Shown here one piece after another: positions 33,101-41,646 of a stretch of DNA of 64,000 bases. The notes under the pieces were generated by a model. The model ran no database searches, was not told where the DNA came from, and saw nothing but the letters and a program-made list of their open reading frames with translations. Position 1 is the first letter of the stretch. Each line of letters begins with the position of its first letter. This DNA is from JANXQZ01 sp038225555 (GTDB taxonomy: Bacteria; Acidobacteriota; Terriglobia; Bryobacterales; Bryobacteraceae): contig JBBRRB010000002.1 in the NCBI GenBank assembly GCA_038225555.1, forward strand, positions 248,001-312,000, in the 5' to 3' direction. Position numbers and translations under genes: made by a program.

Positions 33101-34252
33101 TTGACGCTCAGGATCGAGAAGTTGGTGTATGGCGGCGATGGACTCGCTCGCTCAGATGGCCGCGTCGTGCTCACTCCCTACGTGCTTCCGGGAGAACTGA
33201 TCGAGGCCGAGTTGCGACACGCGAAGAGTGATTTGATGCGCGGCACCGTCGTCGACGTGCTGGAGGCGTCGGCGTCGAGAGTCGATCCTGCGTGTCCCTA
33301 CTTCGGCCGCTGCGGAGGCTGTCATTATCAACACACAACGCATGAACAGCAGGTGGAGCAAAAGGCGCTGATCCTGCGGGAGGCGCTGCGCCGGGTGGGG
33401 CGGCTGGAGTTCGAAGGCGAGATCACAACTGTGAGCGGCGAGCCTTGGCATTACCGCAACCGCACTCAGTTGCATTTCGATAAGGGGAAGATGGGATACT
33501 TCGCAGCGGGGTCGCACGCGGTTGTATCCGTCGATCATTGTCCGATCTCATCTCCCAAACTGAACGATGCGATCGGAAGGCTTGCGCGGGATCTGCCCCA
33601 CTATCGCGGGTTCGAAGCGACCGTCGAGCTTTTCACTAACGAGACGGATATGCAGGTACATATCTTGGACCGGGTCCCACACTCGGTGCGGCCGTTATTC
33701 GAAGAGCTTGGAACTAGCGAGCCTCTTGAGTATGGGGGGTTTCGAGTCAGTTGCGGATCTTTCTTTCAGGTCAATCGTCACCTTGTGGATCGGCTGGTGG
33801 AAATGGCGCTGGCGGATTCTTCAGGCGGTTCGGCTGTCGATCTTTACGCGGGCGTAGGGCTTTTTACGGTCGGGCTGGCGAGCCGGTTTGGGAACGTGGC
33901 TGCGGTGGAGTCCGGCAGCAGCGCGTTTCGCGATCTGGAGTGGAACATGCAAAGGGCTGGCTTGGCGGTGACTGCGGTGAAGAAGACGGCTGAAGAGTAT
34001 TTGCCCTCGTTGGATGCCGCTCCGGATCTGATTGTGGCGGATCCGCCGCGCTCCGGGCTCGGCAGGGTGGTGATTTCGGAATTGCTTCGGCTGCGTGCTC
34101 CGGGGGTCACGATTGTGTCATGCGATCCGGCGACGCTTGCTCGGGATTTGGGTGCATTGGTTGGAGGGGGTTATCGGATTAAGGGGATGACACTGGTGGA
34201 TTTGTTCCCTCAGACTTATCATTTGGAAACGGTGGTGCATCTGAGTCTGTAG
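33101..34252 (+). CDS. rlmD: RlmD/RumA-type 23S rRNA (uracil-C5) methyltransferase
   Basis: A 383-residue enzyme. The N-terminus forms a TRAM-like RNA-binding part (residues 1-55). The 4Fe-4S cluster cysteines are visible in CPYFGRCGGC near 63-72, with a fourth in VDHCPI near 146. The C-terminal SAM domain has VDLYAGVGLFTVGLA. The catalytic SCDPATLARDL holds the nucleophilic Cys near 349. The family methylates U1939 or U747 of 23S rRNA, so the exact target is not certain. Start is a TTG at 33101. Confidence 0.9.
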   Translation: MTLRIEKLVYGGDGLARSDGRVVLTPYVLPGELIEAELRHAKSDLMRGTVVDVLEASASRVDPACPYFGRCGGCHYQHTTHEQQVEQKALILREALRRVGRLEFEGEITTVSGEPWHYRNRTQLHFDKGKMGYFAAGSHAVVSVDHCPISSPKLNDAIGRLARDLPHYRGFEATVELFTNETDMQVHILDRVPHSVRPLFEELGTSEPLEYGGFRVSCGSFFQVNRHLVDRLVEMALADSSGGSAVDLYAGVGLFTVGLASRFGNVAAVESGSSAFRDLEWNMQRAGLAVTAVKKTAEEYLPSLDAAPDLIVADPPRSGLGRVVISELLRLRAPGVTIVSCDPATLARDLGALVGGGYRIKGMTLVDLFPQTYHLETVVHLSL

Positions 34253-34295
34253 CGACAGGAATACGATATCCACAGCTTCTCTAAGGAGACCCGCA

Positions 34296-34595
34296 ATGCC
34301 AATGGCAAATCCACCCCATCCAGGCCGGAGCATAAAATCCGCCTGCCTTGAACCACTGGGCCTGTCTGCAACAGCGGCCGCGAAAATTCTCGGCGTCACC
34401 CGTCAGGCGCTCAATAACGTGATCAGCGGAAAGTCCGGTATCAGCCCGGCAATGGCGATCCGCCTCACTAAGGCTTTCGGAAGCACCCCGGAAACCTGGC
34501 TGCAGATGCAGCTTGTCTACGATCTTGCGGAAGCTCGAAAGCAGGAAAGCAAGATTAGGGTTAAGAAATATCAGCCTGACGAGGTTCGTGCCTGA
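34296..34595 (+). CDS. higA: HigA-family antitoxin (XRE HTH), without a toxin gene
   Basis: A 99-residue protein with ribosome site AAGGAG seven bases before ATG. Family features are PPHPGRSIKSACLEPLGLSA, the helix-turn-helix (AAKILGVTRQALNNVISGK, residues 27-46) and the HigA end TWLQMQLVYDLAEAR. HigA neutralises the RNase HigB and represses its own operon. higB normally lies directly upstream, but that space holds only the end of the RlmD-type gene. Nothing RelE-like follows either, so this looks like an orphan regulator. Confidence 0.88.
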   Translation: MPMANPPHPGRSIKSACLEPLGLSATAAAKILGVTRQALNNVISGKSGISPAMAIRLTKAFGSTPETWLQMQLVYDLAEARKQESKIRVKKYQPDEVRA

Positions 34596-34603
34596 CCCGT
34601 CGA

Positions 34604-36277
34604 TCAGCGAAAATACGGGTCCGGTTCCGGTATCGCGGCGCCGTCTTTGCGCGGTGACGAAGCTCCGTAATTCACCTTGGATTTCGCATCGTGCATCACA
34701 GCCTGTCCTCCGCCCATCCAGCCGGAATAATCTCCCATCACGCTCAGCCGATGCCCTCGCTTCATAAGCTCTTCACGCACGTTCTCTGGAACTCGACTCT
34801 CGATCCGCAAATCGCACCCGCCCAACGCAGCCTTCGTAAATCGGGGAGCTTCCAGCGCCATCTGAATATTCATCCCGTGGTCCGTCACGTTCGATACAAA
34901 CTGCGCTTGCGCCTGGGCCTGATTCATTCCTCGCATAATGCCGAACCCGACATGCTGGCTCCCGCGCTGCATATAACCGGGAATGATCGTGTGGAACGGA
35001 CGCTTATGAGGAGCCAGCACATTCGCATCCTGGGGATTCAAACTGAACCCGCCGCCGCGATCGTGCAGAATGAATCCCATCCCATCCACAGCGATCCCCG
35101 AGCCAAAAATATCCGAAATGCTTTGAATCCACGAAGCGATGTTGCCGTCCTTATCCACCGTGCTTAAGTACGTCGTGTTTCCATGCCCTGCGGGAGGTTC
35201 GCCGGGCGTCACGTCGCAATTCGCCTTCTTTGCGTCGATCAGACTGGCTCGCTGTTTGGCGTACTCTTTCGACAACATTCCTTCCACGGGCATCTTCGAG
35301 AACTTGGGATCGCCGATGTACTTCTTCAGGTCTTGCGTCGCGAGCTTCTGGGCCTCGATCTTCACATGAAATGCATCCGCACCCGTTTGCGCGTACTCAC
35401 CTAGAGGAAAGTTCTCCATGATGTTCAGCATCTCGAGCGTTCCGATGCCTTGCCCGTTCGGAGGCAACTGGAACACCTTCCAATCGCGGTACTGCGTCGA
35501 GATTGGCTCAACCCATTCGGATTTATAGTCGCGCAAATCTTCAATGGTCATCGTTCCGCCCAGCCTCTGCGATGTCTTGAGCAGAGCCTCGCCGATAGGC
35601 CCGTTATAAAACGCCGATGCGCCCAACTCCGCGATCAGCCGGAAGCAGTGCGCCAACTCGGGGTTCTTGAACATTTCCCCAACCTTGGGAGCGGAGCCGT
35701 TCGGCAGCAGCGCACGCCGGGCATTGTCGTCGCCGCTCAGCTTGTAGCTGGCGTTCTCCCAATCCCATTGGATCAATTCGGTTACCGGGAATCCGTTCTC
35801 CGCATAGTAAATCGCCGGCTTAAACAGATCCTTCCAAGGCAGCTTCCCGAACCGTTTGTGGACCCGCTCCCATCCATCCACGCAGCCAGGAACTGTGACC
35901 GTGTGAATGCCGCTGGAGGGCATCGAGGAGAATCCCTCTTTATTGAGATACTCGACCGTCAGCTTTTTGGGGGCCCAGCCGCTCGCGTTGATGCCGTACA
36001 GTTTGCCCGTCTTCGCTTCCCATATAAGCGCGAACAGATCACCGCCCGGCCCATTCATCATCGGCTCCGTCAAACTGAGAACGGCGTTGGCCGCGATGGC
36101 CGCATCTACTGCGGAACCTCCGCGCGCTAGAATCTGCGCGCCCGCTTGCGATGCCAAAGTCTGAGCAGTGGCGACGATGCCGCGCGTGGTCATCACCATG
36201 GAGCGTGCCTGCGAACGCTCCTGAGCATGGATCAAAGCGGGGAATGCCATAAGAAAAAGGGGAGCCAAATGCCTCAT
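34604..36277 (-). CDS. ggt: Exported gamma-glutamyltransferase
   Basis: A 557-residue Ntn-hydrolase precursor with a signal peptide (about 1-18, PALIHAQ). The autoprocessing site and nucleophile is T368 in HGNTTYLSTVDKDGN. Other family marks are MNGPGGDLFALIWE, GSGIAVDGMGFILHDRGGG and SGWMGGGQAV near the C-terminus. It cleaves gamma-glutamyl amides such as glutathione in the periplasm. Some members hydrolyse other acyl groups, so substrate breadth is open. It starts divergently from an MFS gene, with 32 bases between. Confidence 0.92.
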   Translation of the reverse strand: MRHLAPLFLMAFPALIHAQERSQARSMVMTTRGIVATAQTLASQAGAQILARGGSAVDAAIAANAVLSLTEPMMNGPGGDLFALIWEAKTGKLYGINASGWAPKKLTVEYLNKEGFSSMPSSGIHTVTVPGCVDGWERVHKRFGKLPWKDLFKPAIYYAENGFPVTELIQWDWENASYKLSGDDNARRALLPNGSAPKVGEMFKNPELAHCFRLIAELGASAFYNGPIGEALLKTSQRLGGTMTIEDLRDYKSEWVEPISTQYRDWKVFQLPPNGQGIGTLEMLNIMENFPLGEYAQTGADAFHVKIEAQKLATQDLKKYIGDPKFSKMPVEGMLSKEYAKQRASLIDAKKANCDVTPGEPPAGHGNTTYLSTVDKDGNIASWIQSISDIFGSGIAVDGMGFILHDRGGGFSLNPQDANVLAPHKRPFHTIIPGYMQRGSQHVGFGIMRGMNQAQAQAQFVSNVTDHGMNIQMALEAPRFTKAALGGCDLRIESRVPENVREELMKRGHRLSVMGDYSGWMGGGQAVMHDAKSKVNYGASSPRKDGAAIPEPDPYFR

Positions 36278-36309
36278 ATTCTAGATAGCTTTTACAGTAC
36301 ACTAGCAGG

Positions 36310-37587
36310 TTGACACCGATCGCGGAACGCACGCGGCGCAAGATCACTCGCCGACTGATCCCGTTCTTATTCGTCCTCTACATCATTTCGTATCTTGATC
36401 GCGTGAACCTCAGCTACGCAGGGCTGGAGATGACCAGGGAGCTGCACTTTTCCAATGAGGTGTTCGGCTTCGGAGCGGGCATTTTCTTTCTGGGTTACGT
36501 GCTGCTCGAAATTCCCGGCACTATCCTTGTGGAGCTATGGAGCGCTCGAAAATGGATTGCCAGAATTCTGCTGAGCTGGGGATTGGTCGCAGCCCTGACT
36601 GGCCTGATCCATACCAAGCAGGAATTCTATTGGGCGCGCTTCCTGCTGGGAGTGGCCGAGGCCGGGTTCTTCCCGGGCGTGATCGTTTACCTCACCCACT
36701 GGTTCCGCGCTGAGGACCGGGCCAAGGCAGTCGGGATGTTCATGGCTGCGATCCCGGTCTCGCAAATCCTCGGATCGCCGATCTCCGCTGGCCTGATGAA
36801 GATCCACTGGTTCGGCTACGCGGGATGGCGCTGGCTGTTGATCCTGGAAGGGGTCCCTGCAATCGTGTTCGGCTTCATAACGCTTTACTACTTGACTGAT
36901 CGGCCGAGCGAAGCCAAGTGGCTGTCCGAAGAGGAACGCAACTGGATCACAGGCGAACTTGATCGCGAGCGTTCAGCAGGCGCCCAGCGCACACCGGGCG
37001 TTTGGAGGGCGTTTTTCCAACGCGATGTGATCCTGTTAACCTTGGCGTATTTCTGCGGCAACAATATTTCATATGGCTTCACTCTGTGGTTGCCCAAGAT
37101 GATGCAGAAACTGTCGGGGTTCAGTCCTTTCGAAGTCACGCTGCTAGCCGCGATTCCGTTCGTGGCCACTTGGCCTTTCATGCTGCTGATGGGCTGGAGT
37201 TCAGACCGGACGCGCGAACGGCGCTGGCATACAGCCGGTCCGTTGTTCATGGCCGCGGCCGGACTCGGAATTACGCGGATCACGGATAACGTTTGGATCG
37301 GCTTGCTGGCATTCACTTTGGCCGGGATGGGAATCTATGGCCGGCTGCCTGCGTTCTGGGCTTTGCCGAACGCGTTACTTTCGGGGACGTCGGCCGCCGC
37401 TGTCATCGGGTTTATCAACTGCGTGGGGAACATTGGGGGCTTTGCGGGTCCTTATGCGGTGGGATTTCTGACCGACAAGACCGGCACGTATGCAGCGGGA
37501 GTGCTTTATCTGATCGGGTCAGCTTTGTTGGGTGCAGTGATGGTATTGCTAGTTAAGCCCGCGCGAACAAGAGCAACGTCATCTTAG
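36310..37587 (+). CDS. MFS transporter of the anion:cation symporter (ACS) family
   Basis: A 425-residue, 12-helix permease. The N-terminus (RRKITRRLIPFLFVLYIISY, then LDRVNLSYA) and RFLLGVAEAGFFPGVIVYLT are hallmarks of the ACS family (galactonate, tartrate, phthalate and similar organic-acid symporters). The start is a TTG at 36310. It overlaps the end of feoB, convergent, by nine bases. The organic-acid substrate is unknown. Confidence 0.9.
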   Translation: MTPIAERTRRKITRRLIPFLFVLYIISYLDRVNLSYAGLEMTRELHFSNEVFGFGAGIFFLGYVLLEIPGTILVELWSARKWIARILLSWGLVAALTGLIHTKQEFYWARFLLGVAEAGFFPGVIVYLTHWFRAEDRAKAVGMFMAAIPVSQILGSPISAGLMKIHWFGYAGWRWLLILEGVPAIVFGFITLYYLTDRPSEAKWLSEEERNWITGELDRERSAGAQRTPGVWRAFFQRDVILLTLAYFCGNNISYGFTLWLPKMMQKLSGFSPFEVTLLAAIPFVATWPFMLLMGWSSDRTRERRWHTAGPLFMAAAGLGITRITDNVWIGLLAFTLAGMGIYGRLPAFWALPNALLSGTSAAAVIGFINCVGNIGGFAGPYAVGFLTDKTGTYAAGVLYLIGSALLGAVMVLLVKPARTRATSS

Positions 37588-39516
37588 GATTGCAGCCACA
37601 ACCGTCGAAGTCTGAAGAAGCAAGTGATTCGTGACGAAAGCCGCTACATAGGCCAGAAACGTCATGTAAGAGAACTGCAAAATTGGCCATTTCCAGCCTC
37701 CTGACTCGCGCCGCACAACCGCAATCGTCGACATGCACTGCATCGCGAACGCAAAGAAAATAAGCAGCGCTACTGCCCCGCCCGGAGTCAAGTCGCTCTT
37801 GAGCGCCTTCTGCAACCCTTCGGATTGCGCCGTTCCCTCCATGCCATAGATAGTGCCCAGTGTTCCGACAATCACTTCCCTCGCGGCCAGCGATGTAATC
37901 AGTCCAATGCCAATCTTCCAGTTGAAGCCGAGCGGCTTCAGCACTGGCTCTACTGAATGTCCGATCATGCCTGCGAAGCTGTTGCCGATCTCGGGTGCCT
38001 TGCCGTCATGAAGCGGGAGGTGCGCGGAAATCCAGAGCACGACGGAAACAGTAAGGATCACGGTGCCGGCGCGTCGCAGGAATACCTTTGACCGGTCCAC
38101 CAAGCGCAGCCCGAGTGACCGCAGGGTGGGCCAGCGATAGGGCGGCATTTCCAGCATGAACGAGCTCTTCTCGCTCTTGAGGATGGACGATTTCAGCAGC
38201 CGGGCAGTCCCGATGGCGGCGACAAAACCGAGAACGTACAGTCCGAGCAGCACGGCCCCCTGAGTTCGAAGAAATGGGCCGAGCAGAGGCTTGTCCTGAA
38301 TGAACGCTGCTATCAGGAGAGTGTAAACAGGCAGGCGCGCGGAGCAGGTCATCAGCGGAGCGATCATGATGGTCGCCAGGCGGTCGCGCTTGTTCTCGAT
38401 CGTTCTGGTGGCCATGATCGCGGGAATGGCGCAGGCGTAGGCTGAAATGAGCGGAATGAACGACTTGCCCTGCAGCCCGAATTTGGCCATCGTGCGGTCG
38501 GCGATCAGGGCTGCGCGCGCCAGGTAGCCCGAATCCTCCAGAATGCCGATGAAGAGAAACAGAATGAGAATCTGGGGCAGGAAAACGATCACCGAACCCA
38601 CTCCGCTCCACACGCCTTCGATCAATAAGGATCGAAAGATGGAGTCCGGCAGCATCGTGCTCAGCCAGCTTCCAGAACTCTGGACCGTCGCTGTGAGAGA
38701 GTCCATGATCGGCTTCGCGCCGGAAAAGATCGTCTGAAAGACTCCGATTACAACCGCTAAAAAGATCAGCGGGCCAGCCACAGGGTGGAGAAAAACGGAA
38801 TCGAGCCGACGCGTCCAAAGAGGCGGTTCAGGCGCCAGATAGCTGGAATCGCTGCCGACCTGCTGCGCCCAACTGCGGCACTTCGGAATGTCCTGCAGAA
38901 TGGGAAGTTCTACTTTCGGCTTAGAGACATGGCTGCGCCCATCCGCAGTTCCCTCAATGAACTGGAGGACTTTCTCGATTCCAGTGCCTTTCGCCGCGCT
39001 GATGAGAGCAACGGGTGCCCCAAGCTGACAGGAGAGTTCGGGAATGTCGATGCTGCCGCCGCGCGACGCCAAATCGTCGGCCATGTTTAAAATGACCAGC
39101 GTCGGCAAATTCAAAGCCAAAATCGGAGCGGCCAGGAGCAGGTGCCGACCGAGATTCGTGCAATCCAGTATCAAAAGCACTGCGTCGGGTTTCGGCACGC
39201 CTTGCATTTGGCCGTTGAGCACATCGCGCGTGACTCGCTCGTCTTCTGAGCGGGCATCCAAGCTGTAGACCCCCGGCAGGTCGATCATCGTGATCTCGCG
39301 GCTGTTGCCTAGTCTGGCTCGCCCAACGCGCTGCTCCACCGTGACCCCCGGAAAGTTGGCCACCTTCTGACGAAGTCCCGTTAAACGGTTAAAGAGCGTG
39401 GATTTACCGGAGTTTGGCGGCCCAACCAGAGCAATCACGTGAGAGGTGGCAGCTTGCCCAGGCATCGGGGGCAGAGCTACGGCTGCACACCCGGAACAAT
39501 TGCCGCACTCACTCAT
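37579..39516 (-). CDS. feoB: Ferrous iron transporter FeoB
   Basis: A 645-residue protein. It begins with a cysteine cluster (CGNCSGC, residues 4-10) not found in E. coli FeoB. The G domain has G1 GPPNSGKST, G2/G3 GVTVEQRV and DLPGVYSLD, and G4 NMAD. Two Gate regions and about eight membrane helices follow (KSFIPLISAYACAIPAIMAT contains the conserved Cys of the pore). It imports Fe2+ with GTP control. It overlaps feoA as ATGA, so the pair is coupled. feoC is absent; the N-terminal cysteines may take over its sensing role. Confidence 0.95.
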   Translation of the reverse strand: MSECGNCSGCAAVALPPMPGQAATSHVIALVGPPNSGKSTLFNRLTGLRQKVANFPGVTVEQRVGRARLGNSREITMIDLPGVYSLDARSEDERVTRDVLNGQMQGVPKPDAVLLILDCTNLGRHLLLAAPILALNLPTLVILNMADDLASRGGSIDIPELSCQLGAPVALISAAKGTGIEKVLQFIEGTADGRSHVSKPKVELPILQDIPKCRSWAQQVGSDSSYLAPEPPLWTRRLDSVFLHPVAGPLIFLAVVIGVFQTIFSGAKPIMDSLTATVQSSGSWLSTMLPDSIFRSLLIEGVWSGVGSVIVFLPQILILFLFIGILEDSGYLARAALIADRTMAKFGLQGKSFIPLISAYACAIPAIMATRTIENKRDRLATIMIAPLMTCSARLPVYTLLIAAFIQDKPLLGPFLRTQGAVLLGLYVLGFVAAIGTARLLKSSILKSEKSSFMLEMPPYRWPTLRSLGLRLVDRSKVFLRRAGTVILTVSVVLWISAHLPLHDGKAPEIGNSFAGMIGHSVEPVLKPLGFNWKIGIGLITSLAAREVIVGTLGTIYGMEGTAQSEGLQKALKSDLTPGGAVALLIFFAFAMQCMSTIAVVRRESGGWKWPILQFSYMTFLAYVAAFVTNHLLLQTSTVVAAILR

Positions 39517-39797
39517 GCAATTTTCTTCTTACGTAAAATTAGATGCTTGGCTGTCTCTCGCCGGATCGCGATTTCCGAGCCATCCACGCGATAGACGCGG
39601 GGTTCACCACCGGGAGCGCTGCGGGCCGGCTCGACCGTATTGCCTGGAACGAAGCCTAACTCCATCAATCGCTTGGAGACTTCGTCAGGCAGGTCCAGAT
39701 GGTCGAGGACGCCTTGTTCGCCAAACTCGAGCTCACTCAGGTTTGCCGCAGACGATACCCGTCTGTTGGCGCGCCTTTTGAAACCGAGTTGCAGCAT
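39513..39797 (-). CDS. feoA: Ferrous iron transport protein FeoA
   Basis: A 94-residue SH3-like protein (NLSELEFGEQGVLDHLDLP, KRLMELGFVPGNTVE, YRVDGSEIAIRRE) that supports FeoB. ATG 39797 is chosen, with TGAGG six bases upstream; ATG 39836 would add 13 residues. Ends in a basic KKKIA tail overlapping feoB by four bases. Confidence 0.9.
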   Translation of the reverse strand: MLQLGFKRRANRRVSSAANLSELEFGEQGVLDHLDLPDEVSKRLMELGFVPGNTVEPARSAPGGEPRVYRVDGSEIAIRRETAKHLILRKKKIA

Positions 39798-39853
39798 GAC
39801 CTCAGTATCGAATGTGCGTTTCGACCAAGTCAACATCTCAGAAGAATAAACAC

Positions 39854-39866
39854 GACCAATTTGGTC
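39854..39866. promoter_or_regulatory. Palindrome upstream of feoA, possible operator
   Basis: A perfect 13-base palindrome GACCAATTTGGTC lies between divergent feoA and hsp20. It does not match the Fur consensus. Which protein binds is unknown. Confidence 0.3.
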
Positions 39867-39896
39867 TTAGTTCCGTTTTGCGGCGCGTTTTAATAC

Positions 39897-39925
39897 TTGA
39901 CATTAAGACACTACGGTTATATATT
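39897..39925 (+). promoter_or_regulatory. Housekeeping-type promoter of hsp20
   Basis: TTGACA (39897-39902) and TATATT (39920-39925) are separated by 17 bases, a near-perfect vegetative promoter. The expected start of transcription lies about 25 bases before the start codon. No CIRCE element is visible. Confidence 0.75.
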
Positions 39926-39958
39926 GTAGTTGTAGTTAGATTCAAGGAAGAACAAAAC

Positions 39959-40393
39959 ATGCCAACTCTAAAATTCAACCCGTTTGATCTGGAAAGCTTC
40001 CCCGGAGGTTTGCGCCTCTTTCACGACACCGTGAACCACCTTCTCAGCGAGCCCGGTTCCCGCCCCTGGACTCCTGCCGTGGATATCTTCGAAACCGAGA
40101 ATGACCTCATTCTCAAAGCCGACCTGCCGGAAGTGGATATGCAGGATATCAAGATTAAGATCGAAAACGGTACCCTGTCTTTGAGCGGCGAACGGAAATT
40201 CGAGAAGAACGAAAACCAAACAGGCTTCCACCGGATCGAGCGAAGCTACGGATCGTTCGTACGCTACTTCACGCTCCCCGACACCGTGGACGCCGAGAAG
40301 GTGCACGCACGTCTGGCTGCGGGTGTTTTAACCATCTCGCTGCCCAAGAAAGAAGTGGCTAAGCCGAAGACGATCACAGTTCAAGTCAATTAA
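39959..40393 (+). CDS. Hsp20-family small heat-shock protein
   Basis: A 144-residue chaperone that holds unfolded proteins. The alpha-crystallin domain spans about residues 40-130 (PAVDIFETENDLILKADLP through AGVLTISLPKK). The C-terminal I-x-V anchor is present as TITVQV. Ribosome site AAGGAAG lies nine bases before ATG. It has its own strong promoter and a terminator after it, so it is a single-gene unit. Confidence 0.95.
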   Translation: MPTLKFNPFDLESFPGGLRLFHDTVNHLLSEPGSRPWTPAVDIFETENDLILKADLPEVDMQDIKIKIENGTLSLSGERKFEKNENQTGFHRIERSYGSFVRYFTLPDTVDAEKVHARLAAGVLTISLPKKEVAKPKTITVQVN

Positions 40394-40415
40394 GACCTAA
40401 GCATCGCGATGCGCC

Positions 40416-40447
40416 AACGGCGGGCCAACGAGCCCGCCGTTTTTTTT
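40416..40447 (+). terminator. Terminator of hsp20
   Basis: A ten-pair perfect stem (AACGGCGGGC 40416-40425, GCCCGCCGTT 40432-40441) with a six-base loop, running into eight T residues. Confidence 0.92.
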
Positions 40448-40471
40448 GGTTCGCTAGACTTGAAGTGCTGA

Positions 40472-41632
40472 ATGCATACTGTTCGTATTAGTAAGAAAGG
40501 GGCGGGACGAGTCGCTTCGGGCCACCCCTGGATTTTTTCAAGCGACGTAACTGAGCGGGGCGAAGCGCAGCCTGGCGATGTTGTCAGCGTGATGGATCCT
40601 GCTGGCCGTACGCTTGGAGCGGCGCACTACAGCTCCACTTCCCAGATCACGTTGCGCCTCCTTACCGACCGGGTTGAGCCGCTTGATCGAGCGTTTTTCC
40701 TGCGGCGCATCGCCTCCGCCGAAGCGCACCGCAAACGAATTGTCCGCGATTCCGACTCCTATCGGCTCATTCACGGAGAAGGCGATCAGTTGCCTGGCCT
40801 GGTAATTGATCGATATGGCGACTTCTTCACGATCCAGACACTCGATCAGGGAATGGACCGGGCCAAGGCCGATATCGTCAGTTGTCTCGAAGAACTCTTC
40901 TCGCCACGCGGGATTGTCGAACGAAACGATGTTGCCGTGCGGAAGCACGAATCGCTCCCGCTAACATCGGGCATTCTGTTCGGCGAAATTCCCGAACGCG
41001 TCGACATTCGCATGAACGGGATGAACCTCCAGTGCGATCTGCTGAAGGGTCAGAAAACGGGCGTGTTCTTAGACCAGCGCGAAAACTATGCCGCCGCTGC
41101 GCGCTACTCGCATGGCGAGGCACTCGACTGTTTTACTTCCACTGGCGGGTTTGCACTGCACATGGCCAAGCACTGCCAATCGGTTGAGGCGGTGGATAGT
41201 TCCGAGGCTGCTCTCAAGACTGCCGCGTTCAACCGGGACGCGAACGGGATCGGGAACGTGGAGTTTCGGGAGGCGGATGCATTCGAATTGCTGGCGGGGT
41301 ATTCGTCTGCGCGAAGGCAGTTCAACACCGTGGTGCTGGATCCGCCCGCCTTTGCCAAATCAAGGCATCATCTCGAACCCGCCCTGCGAGCTTATAAAGA
41401 GATTAACCTGAAGGCGCTTCGACTGCTCCCGGTCGGCGGGATTCTGGTGACTTGCTCGTGCTCTCACCATTTGAGCGAAGCAACCTTCTTTGAAGTGGTC
41501 GCGGATGCATCGCTGGATGCGGGAAGGAAACTGCGGGTGCTGGAAAGGCGGACACAGAGCCAGGACCATCCCATTCTGCTGACGGTCCCGGAAACTCTGT
41601 ATCTAAAGTGCCTGATCCTGGAAGTGGTTTAA
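40472..41632 (+). CDS. rlmI: RlmI-type 23S rRNA (cytosine-C5) methyltransferase
   Basis: A 386-residue enzyme. An N-terminal PUA domain (residues 1-75, GHPWIFSSDV) and an EEHEAD-like linker precede the SAM domain. Motif I is ALDCFTSTGGFALHMAK, motif IV VLDPPAFAKSR and motif VI TCSCSHHL with the likely catalytic cysteine. In E. coli RlmI makes m5C1962 in 23S rRNA. Confidence 0.92.
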   Translation: MHTVRISKKGAGRVASGHPWIFSSDVTERGEAQPGDVVSVMDPAGRTLGAAHYSSTSQITLRLLTDRVEPLDRAFFLRRIASAEAHRKRIVRDSDSYRLIHGEGDQLPGLVIDRYGDFFTIQTLDQGMDRAKADIVSCLEELFSPRGIVERNDVAVRKHESLPLTSGILFGEIPERVDIRMNGMNLQCDLLKGQKTGVFLDQRENYAAAARYSHGEALDCFTSTGGFALHMAKHCQSVEAVDSSEAALKTAAFNRDANGIGNVEFREADAFELLAGYSSARRQFNTVVLDPPAFAKSRHHLEPALRAYKEINLKALRLLPVGGILVTCSCSHHLSEATFFEVVADASLDAGRKLRVLERRTQSQDHPILLTVPETLYLKCLILEVV

Positions 41633-41646
41633 AGCCGACTCCCGTC

